Assembly: GCA_964007475.1 (NCBI GenBank)
Contig: OZ023273.1
Coordinates: forward strand, 87,624,930-87,688,929
Direction of reading: 5' to 3'
Source: Hybos culiciformis
Taxonomy: Eukaryota; Arthropoda; Insecta; Diptera; Hybotidae
DNA length: 64,000 bases
Shown: positions 12,570-24,367 of the stretch, in pieces
Layout: every line of letters starts with the position of its first letter
Position numbering within the stretch: position 1 is the first letter of the stretch
Made by a program: the position numbers and the translations under genes
Notes under the pieces: generated by a model
The model's input: the letters and a program-made list of their open reading frames with translations, nothing else
The model's database searches: none
Told to the model about the DNA's origin: nothing

Positions 12570-13560
12570 CTTGTTGAATAAAAAGACTTAAAAAAATTGG
12601 ATTATTTTATTCTTCATTTATATTATTTCTTTCATTATTAGATAAAAAATTATTAAAAGAAAATTAAATTGAGATGAATATTGACTAAGACAAGATCGGA
12701 TAAAATGATTCATAAATATATATAAGAACAAATTTAATTTTTATTTATTATAAGTAGTTCTTAATTATTATAAACACTATATTGAAGAACTAACTACTTA
12801 GTTTTTAAAGTTTAAAGAGAAAAAAAATATGTCAAAGAAAATTACAATTAATACCTAGTATCTATTTTAGATGTTTTTTTTAAGTTTCATCTGTAGATTT
12901 TGGCCAAAGTATTGATAAACAGGAAAGTTGATGCCCCTTAACTATTTTAAATTTTATTTTAATAATAAAACTTGATACGATTATAAGGTGATAATACTTA
13001 ATGCAGGCATATGGTACTTTATACTAATTAATTTTCCTTGAATAGACATAATTATTCTCAAACTTCGCATAAAAAGCTTCCAACGAATCCAATTGAATAT
13101 GTGATGAAGTAAAATTTATATTCCCGACAGTGAAAAAAGTCCTGCCATAAGGCTATATAGCAAATAAATATTGATTGATTCAAATTAAAGGTGGATTCAA
13201 TTTTTGTTCATGAATTAAGTAGATATTTTTCATAATGTTATTTTTCAACGAAATCACAAATAATTTTTTTTAAACATCAACACCAAACCAAAAGCTAAAA
13301 AATTAGTTTGTCACTCAGAAGTGCTACTCTATTAATTGCCTCCGAACATTATTATAAGGACGCCCCTAATCCTGTTTTGGAAGAGATAGCGTTGTGAATA
13401 ATAATTTATATTAAAAGATTAACCAAGTACATATAGTAAAGTAAGCATGGGAATTTAAAATTTCTCCGGTTAATTGAGTGTTCGGACATTTGGATTTTAT
13501 TTTTTTTGGTTCAAATAATGTCGCTAAGATTGGACATCATTGAATCATGTATATGTAACA
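12570..13560. other. AT-rich non-coding stretch
   Basis: No gene. It contains the diverged repeat copy B (12990-13240). A short block near 13322-13350 (CTCTATTAATTGCCTC.GAACATT) is the inverse of one near 10175-10200. Confidence 0.5.
12990..13240. repeat. diverged repeat, copy B
   Basis: Partner of 9750-9990 in the same orientation; see the shared blocks listed there. Strongly diverged, so an old duplication or an old dispersed element. Confidence 0.5.
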
Positions 13561-13565
13561 TATGT

Positions 13566-13795
13566 GTGTATGTATATTTGTATGTATGTATGTATGTATG
13601 TATGTATGTATGTATGTATGTATGTATGTATGTATGTATGTATGTATGTATGTATGTATGTGTGTATATATGTATGTCTGTATCAACGTATGTATGTATG
13701 AATGTATGTATGAATATATGTATGTATGTATGTTTGTTTGTATATATGTATGTTTGTATGTATGTATGTATGGATGTATGTATGTATGTAAATAA
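13566..13795. repeat. (TATG)n microsatellite
   Basis: Over 200 bp of TATG units, nearly pure at 13578-13660 and increasingly interrupted afterwards. Because it has no stop in two frames it produces false MYVCMYVC-type reading frames, which are not genes. Confidence 0.97.
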
Positions 13796-13859
13796 AATAA
13801 ATTTTTACAATGTTTTAAAAATGGTCTTGATGTTTAATAATCACAATCGTTAATAAATA

Positions 13860-15485
13860 ATATTAGTGTGAATATTCGTTTAGGTTACGATCGTATTTCG
13901 ATTAATTTTGTTTGTATGTTAATAACATTTCGATAATTTTTTTAAATGAGCATAATTTCCCGTCGATTCCGATAAATTAAGCTAATATGCTCCTTACAAG
14001 ATCACTTATTTGTCGACAAATTTTCATAATTACAAGGTCATTAGGTACTAGATGCAAAAAGTATTCTTTTTTAAACTTTTAGAATTAGAAAAATATTCAT
14101 GATCTTTCGGACAAGGTAGCAAAAATAACTATTCTTTTAACAAGGTATAAAATATTGTATCAATGATCACTTCGAGTCAAAAAAAAATCATAAATATCAG
14201 TGGAAGTTAAATGAGATCGTTTCAAGTTCATAAGAAGGGTTTGTCTAATATCAATATATTTGTCAATAGTACTCTTCAGAATATTCTTCACATATGTACA
14301 CTCGATACTCAGAATAAACTGCTAACATTCTTTTGAGAATATATTTTTGCTTTCGACGATCAAATTTTCATTTGTACAAAGTAGCACTAAATAAATATTC
14401 TTATGTCCAAGGTACTATGGATGATGCTAAGGTCATTAGGCCTTTGAAAAGAATGGACATTTGCACCTTATTTGTAACAAGTACAATTTTTACGCAACAG
14501 GATTCATATCTTTGACATAAATATATTCGATAATGTTACGAGACTTTTATTTTTTTTATTGTTTTCAGTGTACGTAATTTTAATGCTTATTGTTATTATG
14601 AATTAATGGATTTCAATTGTTCAAGAAAAGTATTTAAAGACTCTATCTTTAAGAATTTTTATTAATGAATTAAAAGTTATTATCTTATTATTGTAAAATA
14701 ATATATTTATATTTTTAATCTCTAATTATTATCAGTCTTATTAATAGACTAAGTGTAATTGAAATCGTTAGAATTAAATAGTTCTGTAAAGTTTTTATCC
14801 TGAGTAAATATTGAAATAGATTAATAGTTTAAGTGAAATTGAAATTGTTAGAAATATAAGTTCTGTAAAGGTTTTGATAGAATAAAATAAATAAATAAAT
14901 AAATAGATAAATAACAAGCTTTGAAATTTGATCTTCTACATTCATTAGATAATGCTGATAAAATATCTTATTAAATGCTGTCATCAATCAAAGATCAAAT
15001 ACGATTGTTTTATAATGACATTTCGGTAAATTAGCGCTTTAAAGCTCTATAACATAATCAAATGGAATTGAATTCAATTATCCGCAGAGTTTCCATTCCG
15101 GTATTTCCCGGGAAATACATTAATTTTCAATTCTTGAAAACCCAATTTATTTTTTATTTCCCGTGAAATTTAATTGAATTTAATTCGAATGAAAATTACT
15201 AAAGAAATTATTTCCACATAAAATAACACGTTTCAAATTTTTTTTAGTATGCATGCATGATTTTAATTTTAATCTAAAATTCGGAAGAAATTAATATACA
15301 AATTACAGTAAATAATTGTTTCAAGGAAATAGTAATTAATTTAGCGTACGGCAGTAATCTTCAAAAGAAATTAAAATATTTGAAAACTTACAAAAATTAT
15401 TTAAAAGTTTAAAAATAAGGCATACTTCAACTCAACTGGAAGTGAAAGGGTATTTTCAATAGCATCAATATTTTTAACAGTCATT
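13860..15485. other. AT-rich non-coding stretch
   Basis: Only simple-sequence runs (for example AAAT repeats at 14885-14915) and short repeated phrases such as 'AAGGTxxTAxGxxAxxATGCxAA' between 14030 and 14440. No gene I can support. Confidence 0.5.
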
Positions 15486-15705
15486 ATTAGAAAACGGCGA
15501 GCTGGCTACGTAAATTTGCAATTATAAGGTGCACCTCCTTAGTAGGGTACAAGTGCCAGAAGTCAGTTCTGGGTAGGGAAGCGTCAGCGGTGATAAGGTG
15601 CAGCAATGAAATTTGCTGGAGTTATAGATTTTAACTGCAATGACTGTGAAAAATTATTGCAGTCTAAGCCGGGAATAAAACGTTGCCAGAAGTCAGTAAA
15701 GTTTT
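15486..15705. repeat. GC-richer patch with repeated TGCCAGAAGTCAGT
   Basis: The phrase TGCCAGAAGTCAGT occurs at about 15552 and again at about 15683, and GGTGCA occurs twice. Composition is above background and no frame is long. Probably a fragment of an unclassified repeat. Confidence 0.35.
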
Positions 15706-16930
15706 TTTCGTTTTACATGCTTGTTGTGTAGGTTTAATACGTGAAGTTTTGCTAGGAATGTATCTGCCATATTAAAACATTTCGGTCTACAATGCCTGTC
15801 ACATTTTCAACAGATGTAAATTCTATGTAAAATAAAATAAAACACAATAAAGGAAAGATAGGAAAGGTAGGAAATTTTTTTTTTTTATTTTGGTGACAAA
15901 TCTCTTGGTTTTTTGATATTTGAAACATTATATATACAAAAAACATTATGTATACAAAATTTTAAAATCGTGGCTCCGGCTGGGCGAAAATGGAAGCTGG
16001 AACAAAAAAAATTTTTGGGAACCAAAAAAAAAGTAATTCGAAAAATGAGTACTTATATAATATAGATGTGTTTTTTCAGTAATTAATCCTACTAGTATCT
16101 ATTTCGTGGCTGGTTCATTGATTTTTAAAATTCGTCTAGCGACTATTCATGAGTAATTTAGTAGCTTTCAATCGTATGATTAAGTCTTGGTTTTTTAATA
16201 AGCGGGAATTTTTTTAAATGTTTTGGTGTGATAGGAAGATACTTTCGATTCCTGATTTTTTGATATATTTTATATTTATATACACATACATATTTTTGTT
16301 GATTTATTTATTTATTTATTTTTTTTTTTTTTTGTGGCTTGAGTTTAGTTTTGTTTCATGTTTTGAATTAATTTATTATACAATGTTTGATTGCTTGACT
16401 TTTATTTTTTATTTTTTTTTTTTTTTTTTTTTATCTTTTTTTATGTATTTTCTTTTTTTTATTTTGTTTCTGTATTTGTCTCATTGCTTACCCCACAATA
16501 GTATCTCATTTATATTAAATTATTTATAATAAAAAAGATGGTGCATTCGATACAATTATATTATTAATTCAGAATGCTCCTAACTATTTTTTTCATCATT
16601 TTACTTTAACTTTATTTTTGTATTATTCTACGCTTTGAAGAACACTTGTTATTTAGTAATTTTAATTGTTGTTTTTGAAAGTTAATAGAAAAATAAGGAT
16701 ATTACTTATTTATTTATTTGTTTATTTTATTTCAATATTGCATATCCTTTTAATAGTTATTTTATAAATTTTGTTCTTTATATTGTATATTTATTCTTAA
16801 GTGTTGATGAAGAAATAAAGATTAATTACTTACTTACTTATAATCATCATAAATTCGTCGATGCGGCTTTACCGAAAATTCACGGCTGTCTGACCTAGCC
16901 GGATATAAATCAATGAAAGCGTCTGAGCCT
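15706..16930. other. T-rich non-coding stretch
   Basis: Long T runs and TTTA simple sequence (16296-16460) give false hydrophobic reading frames. No gene or RNA seen. Confidence 0.55.
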
Positions 16931-17960
16931 AATTGCAAATGTATAGATTGTAACTACCTCTCACATGCACATTAAAGCAGTATACAAAAAATGTTAATAA
17001 AATTTGTTATACAGCTCTTTGTGTATTTACACTAAAATACATGCACACTTGTCAATTTATATCACTCGACCCGGTCTCGTGATATAAGTATTGACGCATG
17101 TGCATGTGTTTTTGTGTATACACCAGAGTTCCATTTTTTATCTTCAAAGAAAAAGATCGGACAAGGAAAAGATAATTTAAAGCTTATTTTTTCTTTTCTC
17201 TCAAAGATAAAGATAAAATAATGTTAAAATTTCAAGGGATAGAGAAAAAATTGTGAATTTATAAACAAATTTTTAAAAGAGGATAAACGAAAAAATAATT
17301 TTGTTTTGGTTTTAAGTCAAGATAATATAAAGACAAAATAACGCAAAGGATAAAAAATAAGAAAAAATTGCTTAGTTTTCTATAAAATATCCAAGGAGAA
17401 TTTAAATGATAATTTAAAGATAATATAAAGAAAAAGAAGCAAAAACATGTGTACTTATGCACAGGTTTTTTGAATAAGAGAAAAGTAAATAAACATTTTT
17501 TTGTTCACACAAACATAAACAAACACACACAAATAAAGAACATAAAGAAAAAATAATTTTTTATACTCATTATTTTTTCGTTGTGTTGAAAAATGAGTAC
17601 CTATTTCTCATTTGTAATCTCTGAATTGATAATCTGTTCTTCGTCTCTTACGATAAATTAACGAATAGTTTATCGTTTTCTTTTGATCTGTAGAATTTTT
17701 ATGTACATTTTTTCTTTTTCTTAATTTTTTCTTTTAAATTCTCCATAAATTCTCCGCATAAAGACAAATTAAAGATAAAGATTTTTTAATTTTTCTTTTT
17801 CTTTATTTTTTCTTTAAATTGTCCATAAATTCTCCGCATAAAGACAAATTAGAGATAAGATAATTTAATAAATTATCTTCAATGATAAAATCAGGAACTC
17901 TGGTATACACAACTCGTTGTAATAACAAATTTTCGTAACATGTGTTGTAATCTACTATAA
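16930..17960. mobile_element. foldback repeat family, copy 1 (interrupted)
   Basis: The core is a hairpin around TATATCACTCGACC / GGTCTCGTGATATA (about 17058-17088) with outer arms GTGTATA...CACATGCAC and GCATGTGCATGTG...TGTATACAC. Related copies lie at 37089-37250 (same hairpin, other orientation) and 38929-39005 (left flank only, inverted). The right arm is split after GTATACAC by a hAT MITE (17124-17902) and resumes at 17903 with the rest of the arm and the flank TTTTCGTAACATGTGTTGTAATCTACTAT. No coding content. Confidence 0.75.
17124..17902. mobile_element. non-autonomous hAT element with 8-bp target duplication
   Basis: The ends are inverted: CAGAGTTCC at 17124 and GGAACTCTG ending at 17902. 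The 8-mer GTATACAC flanks both sides (17116-17123 and 17903-17910). A CAGnG terminus and an 8-bp duplication are the hAT signature. The interior (779 bp) is AT-rich with repeated blocks such as TTCTCCGCATAAAGACAAATTA (17749 and 17832) and encodes no transposase. It sits exactly in the right arm of the foldback repeat, which gives the empty site. Confidence 0.9.
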
Positions 17961-19600
17961 ATATATAATAATGCATCAATAATTTTTTACGGAATTATCA
18001 TAAAATTATTGCAAAATTAATGAACTTATTTTCTTTTAATCATATAACCGAATTACATTTTTATACTGTTTTTTTTATTTCAGAAACTGTTTGGTTGAAT
18101 TAATATTATTCTCGAACTGATTTATTATACATTGAATATTTTGTATGTACAGTTTTATTGATATGTGGGTATTTTGATACTTTATTATTTTGATTTAATA
18201 AACTAAAATTACGATTTTTGTGCAGTTCACAATTCGCATATGCAATGAACAATTATATAGTACGGTATAATTTAATTTTTAATTTTACTCTCACACATTT
18301 GTCAATAAGTAGATAACTCTATTTTTGATAAAATGAGAAAAAGCTAATTTTGTGTCTTTTTCTTATTTTTCTATTATTTTATTGATATTATAATAATATT
18401 TTTGTGTCTAGTTATTAAAAATATCATACTTATTGAGTTTAAAAGAGAAATTATATTTTTTTTAATAAAAAGCACTTTATAGAATATAAAAAGAAGATAT
18501 TTTTTTGGTCAGATTGAATGTAAATGAGAAAAAGTAATTATCTCCACTGAAATATACTTGTTGAAAATTTTATTTTCTTTTTTGCCATTGATAATATGAA
18601 ACAGGTAAAACGAGATAAAATAAGATACAAAAATAAAATTCTGAAAAACTACAAAACTCTAGGAATATAATAATAATAGAAGAATAATGTTATAAAATTT
18701 TAAAATCAATTTATTTCGAAAAATTAAGAATTTAAGAATATTAAGCTAAATTAAAAGTTCAAAAAAATAAAAAATAAAAATTGATTTAGTACGGTATAAT
18801 TTACAAATTTTTTTACAAAACGTACAAAAATTGTAATAACCATAAACCACATAAGTGTAATTAGTTTTTGTGTATACTATTTAACTTCGTTTAACGGGTT
18901 TTTTGCCTGCGTTGAAAATAAATAATTAAACTTATTTTGTTTACGATAAATTTTATTTGTATTGCACGGGAAAAAAATTATTAAAAATATTGTAACTAAT
19001 ATATTTTTACATATTTTTTGTCATTTAAATAAAAATATTTTAATTTAATAAGTGAAGTTACAGATTTTTACTCTCGTTTAGTATTACATTTACGTATACT
19101 TATTTAGTTATTTGCAAAATTATTTTTTTTATAAATAATATTTTTTCAAATTTTTTTTCGTCAATTACGCAATATTAGATTTATTTTCATAAAAAAGTAA
19201 GTTTGGTCAAAAATGTGTGGCAAATCTGTGATAAGATAGGCTTTCCAATTTTTTTTTTGAAAAGAAGTACATTAGAGAAATGAAAAAAAATGTTTCCGAT
19301 GAAAGAATTAACAGCAAAATCAATCAAACACCCCCCCCGCCCCACCCTACCTTAAGTAAACCTGAAAAAAAAAAAAATTAAATTAATTACGAAAAACAAA
19401 AGTTTCTATTAACAAACATAAATATATTTTTCATTTTATTTTAATAATAATAATGTAAAAGAACGAAATATAAATTTATTTTTAATAAAATATTCATAAG
19501 ATGTGAATAATGAATTATAGTCCTTTTAAGTTCAAAATAAATTTTAATTTATTTAACACAAACATACTTTTTCGATTTCATATTCGTAAGCTTACATAAG
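17960..19600. other. AT-rich non-coding stretch
   Basis: No gene, RNA or clear repeat. A short C run (CCCCCCCCGCCCC) at about 19330 is the only compositional oddity. Confidence 0.5.
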
Positions 19601-19610
19601 TATAACTATT

Positions 19611-19860
19611 TCATTAGTTAGCCTTCATATTGCGAGCGAGTTCATGTCTCTTTAAAGTTGTTATGCCCATATTTTCAATATTCATTTCTGACACACAATA
19701 AACACATTTTGCGAAGGCATTGTTATCTGATACTACTGCTATCCAAGGATATTTTTCCTTCCACCCATCATTAAAACATTAGTACCCCTAATTCTTTTCT
19801 TGCCGTGGCCACTTTTCACCTTTTCATTCTCGGTGTCTTATTCTCAACCTGAACCTGAAG
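19611..19860 (-). pseudogene. BED-type zinc-finger fragment (hAT transposase or related)
   Basis: On the minus strand one frame reads KYPWIAVVSDNNAFAKCVYC and then ends ...GITTLKRHELARNMKAN. The aromatic PW start, a C-x2-C pair and a following KRHE histidine match the start of a BED finger as found at the N-terminus of hAT transposases. The second histidine is not visible. The upstream part lies in another frame and has stops, so the piece is frameshifted and truncated. Confidence 0.45.
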
Positions 19861-20035
19861 TTTCCATTTTTTTTCAGAATCTGTGGCTTGGGATCTTGAC
19901 GCTAAAATTTTTTTTTTAAATTACTATAATATAATTAATTTCAAATTTTTAATATGTAATATTTTCAAATAGTTACTTTTTTAAAGTGATTTTGATTTTT
20001 TTGAAATTTGTTATTTTATTAATAACTAATTGTAT

Positions 20036-22250
20036 ACCCGAACACACGTTGCTGTGTTTTCAACGACTCCGAATGATTTATTTTTCTAAGTGGAATTTTT
20101 GTTGTCAGCTTGATAAACAATTATAAGAGCTAGTTATTTTAAAAATTTGGGGCAAATATCTAAGAGGAATTAAGATTTATGATTTCTACTTATTCAACAC
20201 TTAAATTATATGAATTCGAATGATATCCTTCCCTTAAACAGGTTTCCAAACCAAACCAAATTTGTGTTTTTATCCATTTCCTCTTTTTATGATTCATATT
20301 TGATGAAATCGGAAGAACTTTTGCAGTCCTCGCTGGGAGGGGTTTCTGGGTACGGTGCCATTCAAATTTTGAAATAGCCTATAACGACCCCGAGACAAAA
20401 AGACGGTGTAAATTTCGAATTGATCGGTTGAGTGGTTTAGTTTTTAATATTTTGTAGTTATTAGTATAATAAAGAAATTGATTTCTATATATTCTAAGAG
20501 ACCTTCAAAAAGAGGGGGCCAAATTTTTTGTTACGAAATTCGTGTGTTTAATAATTTTTATGTACTAAATTTAAATGAAATCGGACAAAATTTTGAAGTC
20601 CTCCCCTAATGTAGGAGGTGAATAAATTTTTTGTTACGAAACTTATGTGTAATCATTTTCTCTTTTTACGTGTAAAATTTGAATGAAATCGGACCAACTT
20701 TTGAAGTCCGGATAGGAGGTCGCTGGGTAGGAGGTCAACAAATTTTTTGTTACGAAATTTGTGAGTAGTCATTTCCTCTTTTTACATACCAAATTTCAAT
20801 GAAATCGGACGAACTTTTGAAGTCCGCTCCCAGGGGTCTCGCTGGGTAGGAGGCCAATAAATTTTTTGTTACGAAATTTATGTGTTTAATCTTGTTTATT
20901 AACCGAAATTTGAATTAAATCGGAGAAACTTTTGAAGTTCTCCCCTAGGGGAGGTCTCTGGGTAGAAGGTCAATAAGTTTTTTATTACGAAATTTCTGTG
21001 TGTAATCATTTCTTCTTTTTACGTTCTATATTTGAATGAAATCGGACGAACTTTTGAAGTCCGTCCCCACGGAGGTCCCTGGGTAGAAGGTCAACAAATT
21101 TTTTCTTACGAAATTTGTGTGTAATCATTTCCACTTTTTACTTTCCAAACTTGAATGAAACAGGACAAACCTTTGAAGTCCGCCCCTAGGGATGGTCCCT
21201 GGGTAGATGGTCCAATGAAACCGGACGAACTTTTCAAGTCCCTCCCAGGGAGGTCGCTGAATCAGGGACGGCCCGTAACAACAGTAAGTGCCCAGGCACT
21301 TATTGGTTTAGGAGCCTATTCGACAGACAAACAAACAAACATTGAGTTTTAATATATAGATTCGATTAAAATGACTACAAATTAGATATTAGAATTTAAG
21401 TTTGATCAAAAACCAAAAGAATGCAAATCAAAAAGCAATTTCCTCTCCTTTTTAAAACAATAACAAAAAAATTTCAATATTCCCTTATTAAGCAATTTTT
21501 TTGTTGCTTTTAATACAACAAAATGTAATAGAACTTTTTTTATTTTCTCTCTTTTTTAAAACACCAACAAATAAATTTCAATATTCCCTACTAAGCAATT
21601 TTTTTGTTGCTTTTAATTCTACAATATGCCATAGAACAAAATGTATTAAAATTTTTTTTAATTCCTCTCTTTTTTAAAACACCAACAAATGAATTTCAAT
21701 ATTCCCTACTAAGCAATTTTTTTGTTGCTTTTAATTCAACAATATGCAAAGCACAAAAATCAATTGCCTTTTTTACATCACATCAAATTTTCTTCTTTGT
21801 TTTGTTTCTTATAAGAAAAAGTCTCTCTTTTAAAACAATAACAAATAAATTTCAATACCGCCTATAAGCAAGCAATTATTTTGTTGCCTTTAATGCTACA
21901 CAAAAAGGATTATGAGAAAGCATTTCTTATATTGTTATGGCAAAAATATATAATAGTTAGAATAAAATATAAGCAATGAGGAGGAATAGAAGCACTACCA
22001 GCCGTCCCTGCGCTACCAGCCGTCCCTGCGCTGAATAGGAGGTCAACAAATTTTTTCTTACGAAATTTGTGTGTAATCATTTGCTCTTTTTACGTTCCAA
22101 ATTTGAATGAAATCGGACAAACTTATGAGGTCCGCCGCCAGAGGAGGTCCCTGGGTAGGAGGTCAACAAATTTTTTTGTTACGAAATTGGTGTGTTATCA
22201 GTTCCTCTTTTTACATATATGAAGTCCGCCCCCGGGGGAGAGTTAATCAT
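20036..22250. repeat. tandem array of about 115-bp units (arthropod interspersed repeat)
   Basis: The array begins with TATACCCGAACACACGTTGCTGTG. At least eight units then follow, each containing GAAATCGGACGAACTTTTGA, AGTCCGCCCC, GGTAGGAGGTCAACAAATTT, TTACGAAATTTGTGTGTAATC and TTTCCTCTTTTTAC. Marker positions are about 20304, 20577, 20687, 20800, 20915, 21037, 21155 and 21216; more units follow after 22029. Each unit can form small hairpins (CGGAC...GTCCG). The end motif GACAGACAAACAAAC...TTTTAATATATAGAT is typical of this repeat class. The array is split by a hAT MITE at 21263-22028. Frames inside it are not genes. Confidence 0.85.
21263..22028. mobile_element. non-autonomous hAT element with 8-bp target duplication
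   Basis: The left end is CAGGGACGGC at 21263. The right end is GCCGTCCCTG ending at 22028, and this end is present twice in tandem (CGCTACCAGCCGTCCCTG, 22011-22028, follows a first copy). CGCTGAAT flanks both sides (21255-21262, 22029-22036). The inside contains about four 120-bp units (TTTTTTAAAACACCAACAAAT... TTTTTTTGTTGCTTTTAAT, about 21430-21880). No transposase. Oddly, the tail motif of the surrounding array (GACAGACAAACAAAC, about 21320) lies inside the left end. Confidence 0.85.
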
Positions 22251-22324
22251 GAAAATATTGTCATGACTGCTTTGTCAGATTTTTTGTTACTTGAAGAGTT
22301 AACCATGAAAATATTGTCATGACT
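22240..22324. repeat. direct repeat with internal near-palindrome
   Basis: GAGTTAAnCATGAAAATATT continuing GTCATGACT occurs at 22240 and again at 22296, 56 bp apart. CATGAAAATATTGTCATG is itself nearly palindromic. Confidence 0.7.
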
Positions 22325-22845
22325 CATAACTTTTTTAGACATTTTTAAAAAAATTTCAAAAAATTTCAAAATATAATATTTGATATAAGTTTATTTGTGG
22401 AAAATGAAGCACATTTGTGTACTTCATCGTTTCGTGAATTGCAGTATTTCGTTTTTTTTTTGGTCCAGTACAATACTTCCCAAAGTAGTGTATCTGGCAA
22501 CTCTATGTGAGAACTAATATTTGTTATTTTATTATTTAATAAATATTAATGTAAGTATAAAATTTTGATAGGAATCTCTCAAAAATTATTTAAAATGGAG
22601 TTTAGATTCAAAATAAAAAAATTTATGTTGGGTGTCTTCTAGCTAGATTAAGTTGTAGAATGATTTAAGCGTGATTTACACAATGGCTAAATTTGTAATC
22701 TTTTAATTTTTTCTAGTCAAACTAGAACGAGAAAGCGATAAATAAACAACAACAACAAACATGTGAAAGAAGTAGACAGAAATTTAATAATTTTTTTCCT
22801 TTTATAGCACAAAACATAAACAAATTTTATAGCAAATTTACGTGC

Positions 22846-24104
22846 GGGTTACACTTGCTGAAAGAAAAATCATGATTATGATTTTTTTTAATGTAGTGTG
22901 AAGTTTTTATGAGTCAAAAATCATACTGGCTTGGACTTCATGTTCCAGAGGCATTCGTGCTGCTCCCTGTATAAATTTATAAATTTTAATATTTCGTCCT
23001 TATATAATGACAGTAAAATCCCGACTGTTTTTCGGTCTATAGTTATAATAAGTTATTAATTACTAAAGCACTTTAAAAATCTTTCTCCTTCCAATGGATG
23101 ATGTCAAGAAAATGTTCCTAAATTATGATAGGAAATTTATCGTGATCAGTTTAGCTAAAATATAAATTATTTGAAAATAACAGTCAGTTGAGTATTATTA
23201 ATTCAAACTGGCAGTTAGAAGTGATCACGTAATGTTTGTATGTATAGGAAAAATATTATGAGTAATTAGAATATTATAATAGAAATAAATATTTAAAAAA
23301 TAGGTAGGAGTGATGTAGGAAATTATGTAAGTGAATAATTAAGGATATAGAAGTATTGATAATTCATTCAATATCGGGCATTGGAAGGAGTTAGACGTAT
23401 TTAAAAGAATTATTATTATTATTATTATTATATTTATTATTATATTTAGTTTATTACAGTAAAAATTATATGTAAATAAACTTAGAACTAGAGCACTAAC
23501 AACAAGGGTTTTTGGCTCGAATTTTTTTATTATGGCTAGCTATTGTTTTAAATTAGTATACTTACAATTATTTTTATCTTTATTATTGTTATTTTTTTAT
23601 GAAAAATTTTTGTATTTTTAATTGGAATATTTAAAATAAATTAATAAGTGCTTTGTGATTTTAAATAAAAAAAGATAATAATTTTATTAAAGGATAAAAC
23701 TATTTGGTTATACTTATAAAATTTTTTCGACATATTTTTTCTATTTTCTCTCTTTACTAAGTTCTTAGTTTTTATAAACTTCACCTTTTTCAATAAAATA
23801 TCTTGTTTTTTAAAGTAAGTTATTTTATTTATTTAATAAATAATTCATATAGATTTTTTTAAATTTCAACATTCAAATTCAAATCCCGTAATAACAAACC
23901 GCTTTTATTATTGTTGTTTGCCCTTTCAAGGATTTACTTTTTTCTTTGGCAGCCAAAAATTTTCCTTTTGACAGAAAAAAATCAACACTGATTTTTTTGA
24001 AGCATGATTTTTCATCATGATTATTTCTTGATTTTTTTTCACCCAAAATTTCGCACATACATTCAAAAAAAACATCATTTATTTTTCAGCAAATGTAACC
24101 CCCA
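22846..24104. mobile_element. nested TIR element
   Basis: GGGTTACACTTGCTGAAAGA near 22846 and inverted GGGTTACATTTGCTGAAAAA near 24104 form the ends. It lies wholly inside the 22668-24364 element, so it inserted later or is an inner shell of the same foldback. The interior is AT-rich with TTTTTATTATTG-type sequence and a TTA microsatellite at 23410-23450. No gene; exact ends and target duplication are unclear. Confidence 0.6.
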
Positions 24105-24200
24105 GGTTAGAAATACAATAATAATTTTTCAGAAACTATAAAATTCAAATTATAACATAAATTTGTTTTACGCGCCTAGTAAAAAAAAGACGTAAACTAT

Positions 24201-24230
24201 AAAAAAAGATGAACTAGTTCATCTTTTTTT
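24201..24230. repeat. perfect 30-bp palindrome
   Basis: A7-GATGAACT / AGTTCATC-T7. It lies in the right part of the TIR element, between its inner and outer right ends. Confidence 0.85.
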
Positions 24231-24367
24231 TTTTTGCTATAAAAAAAGATTACAAAAAAAGACACAAAAAAAAAAGATTACGCTGTTTGTACTGCTTTAA
24301 CACATTAGTTTTTGTTTTGGGATCTTTTTTTCTTGCCATTTTTAGCCATTGTGTAAATCAAGCTTTA

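Larger units (their letters stand above)
22668..24364. mobile_element. TIR element flanked by TTA (Harbinger-like)
   Basis: The left end AGCGTGATTTACACAATGGC (22668) and inverted right end AGCTTGATTTACACAATGGC (ending 24364) match over about 24 bp with one mismatch. TTA lies outside both ends (22665-22667, 24365-24367). A 3-bp TTA/TWA duplication fits PIF/Harbinger, but the superfamily is not proven. No transposase is encoded; a second TIR element is nested inside. Confidence 0.75.

Noticed and set aside
13506..13853. Long MYVCMYVC-type open frames
   Set aside because: Translation of a TATG microsatellite, open only because the 4-bp unit lacks stops in some frames.
16218..16529. 103-codon hydrophobic frame
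   Set aside because: Runs through poly-T and TTTA simple sequence; composition explains the apparent membrane protein.
21155..21352. 65-codon frame MKQDKPLKSAPRDG...
   Set aside because: Read-through of the 115-bp repeat array; the same phrases recur in other frames of other units.
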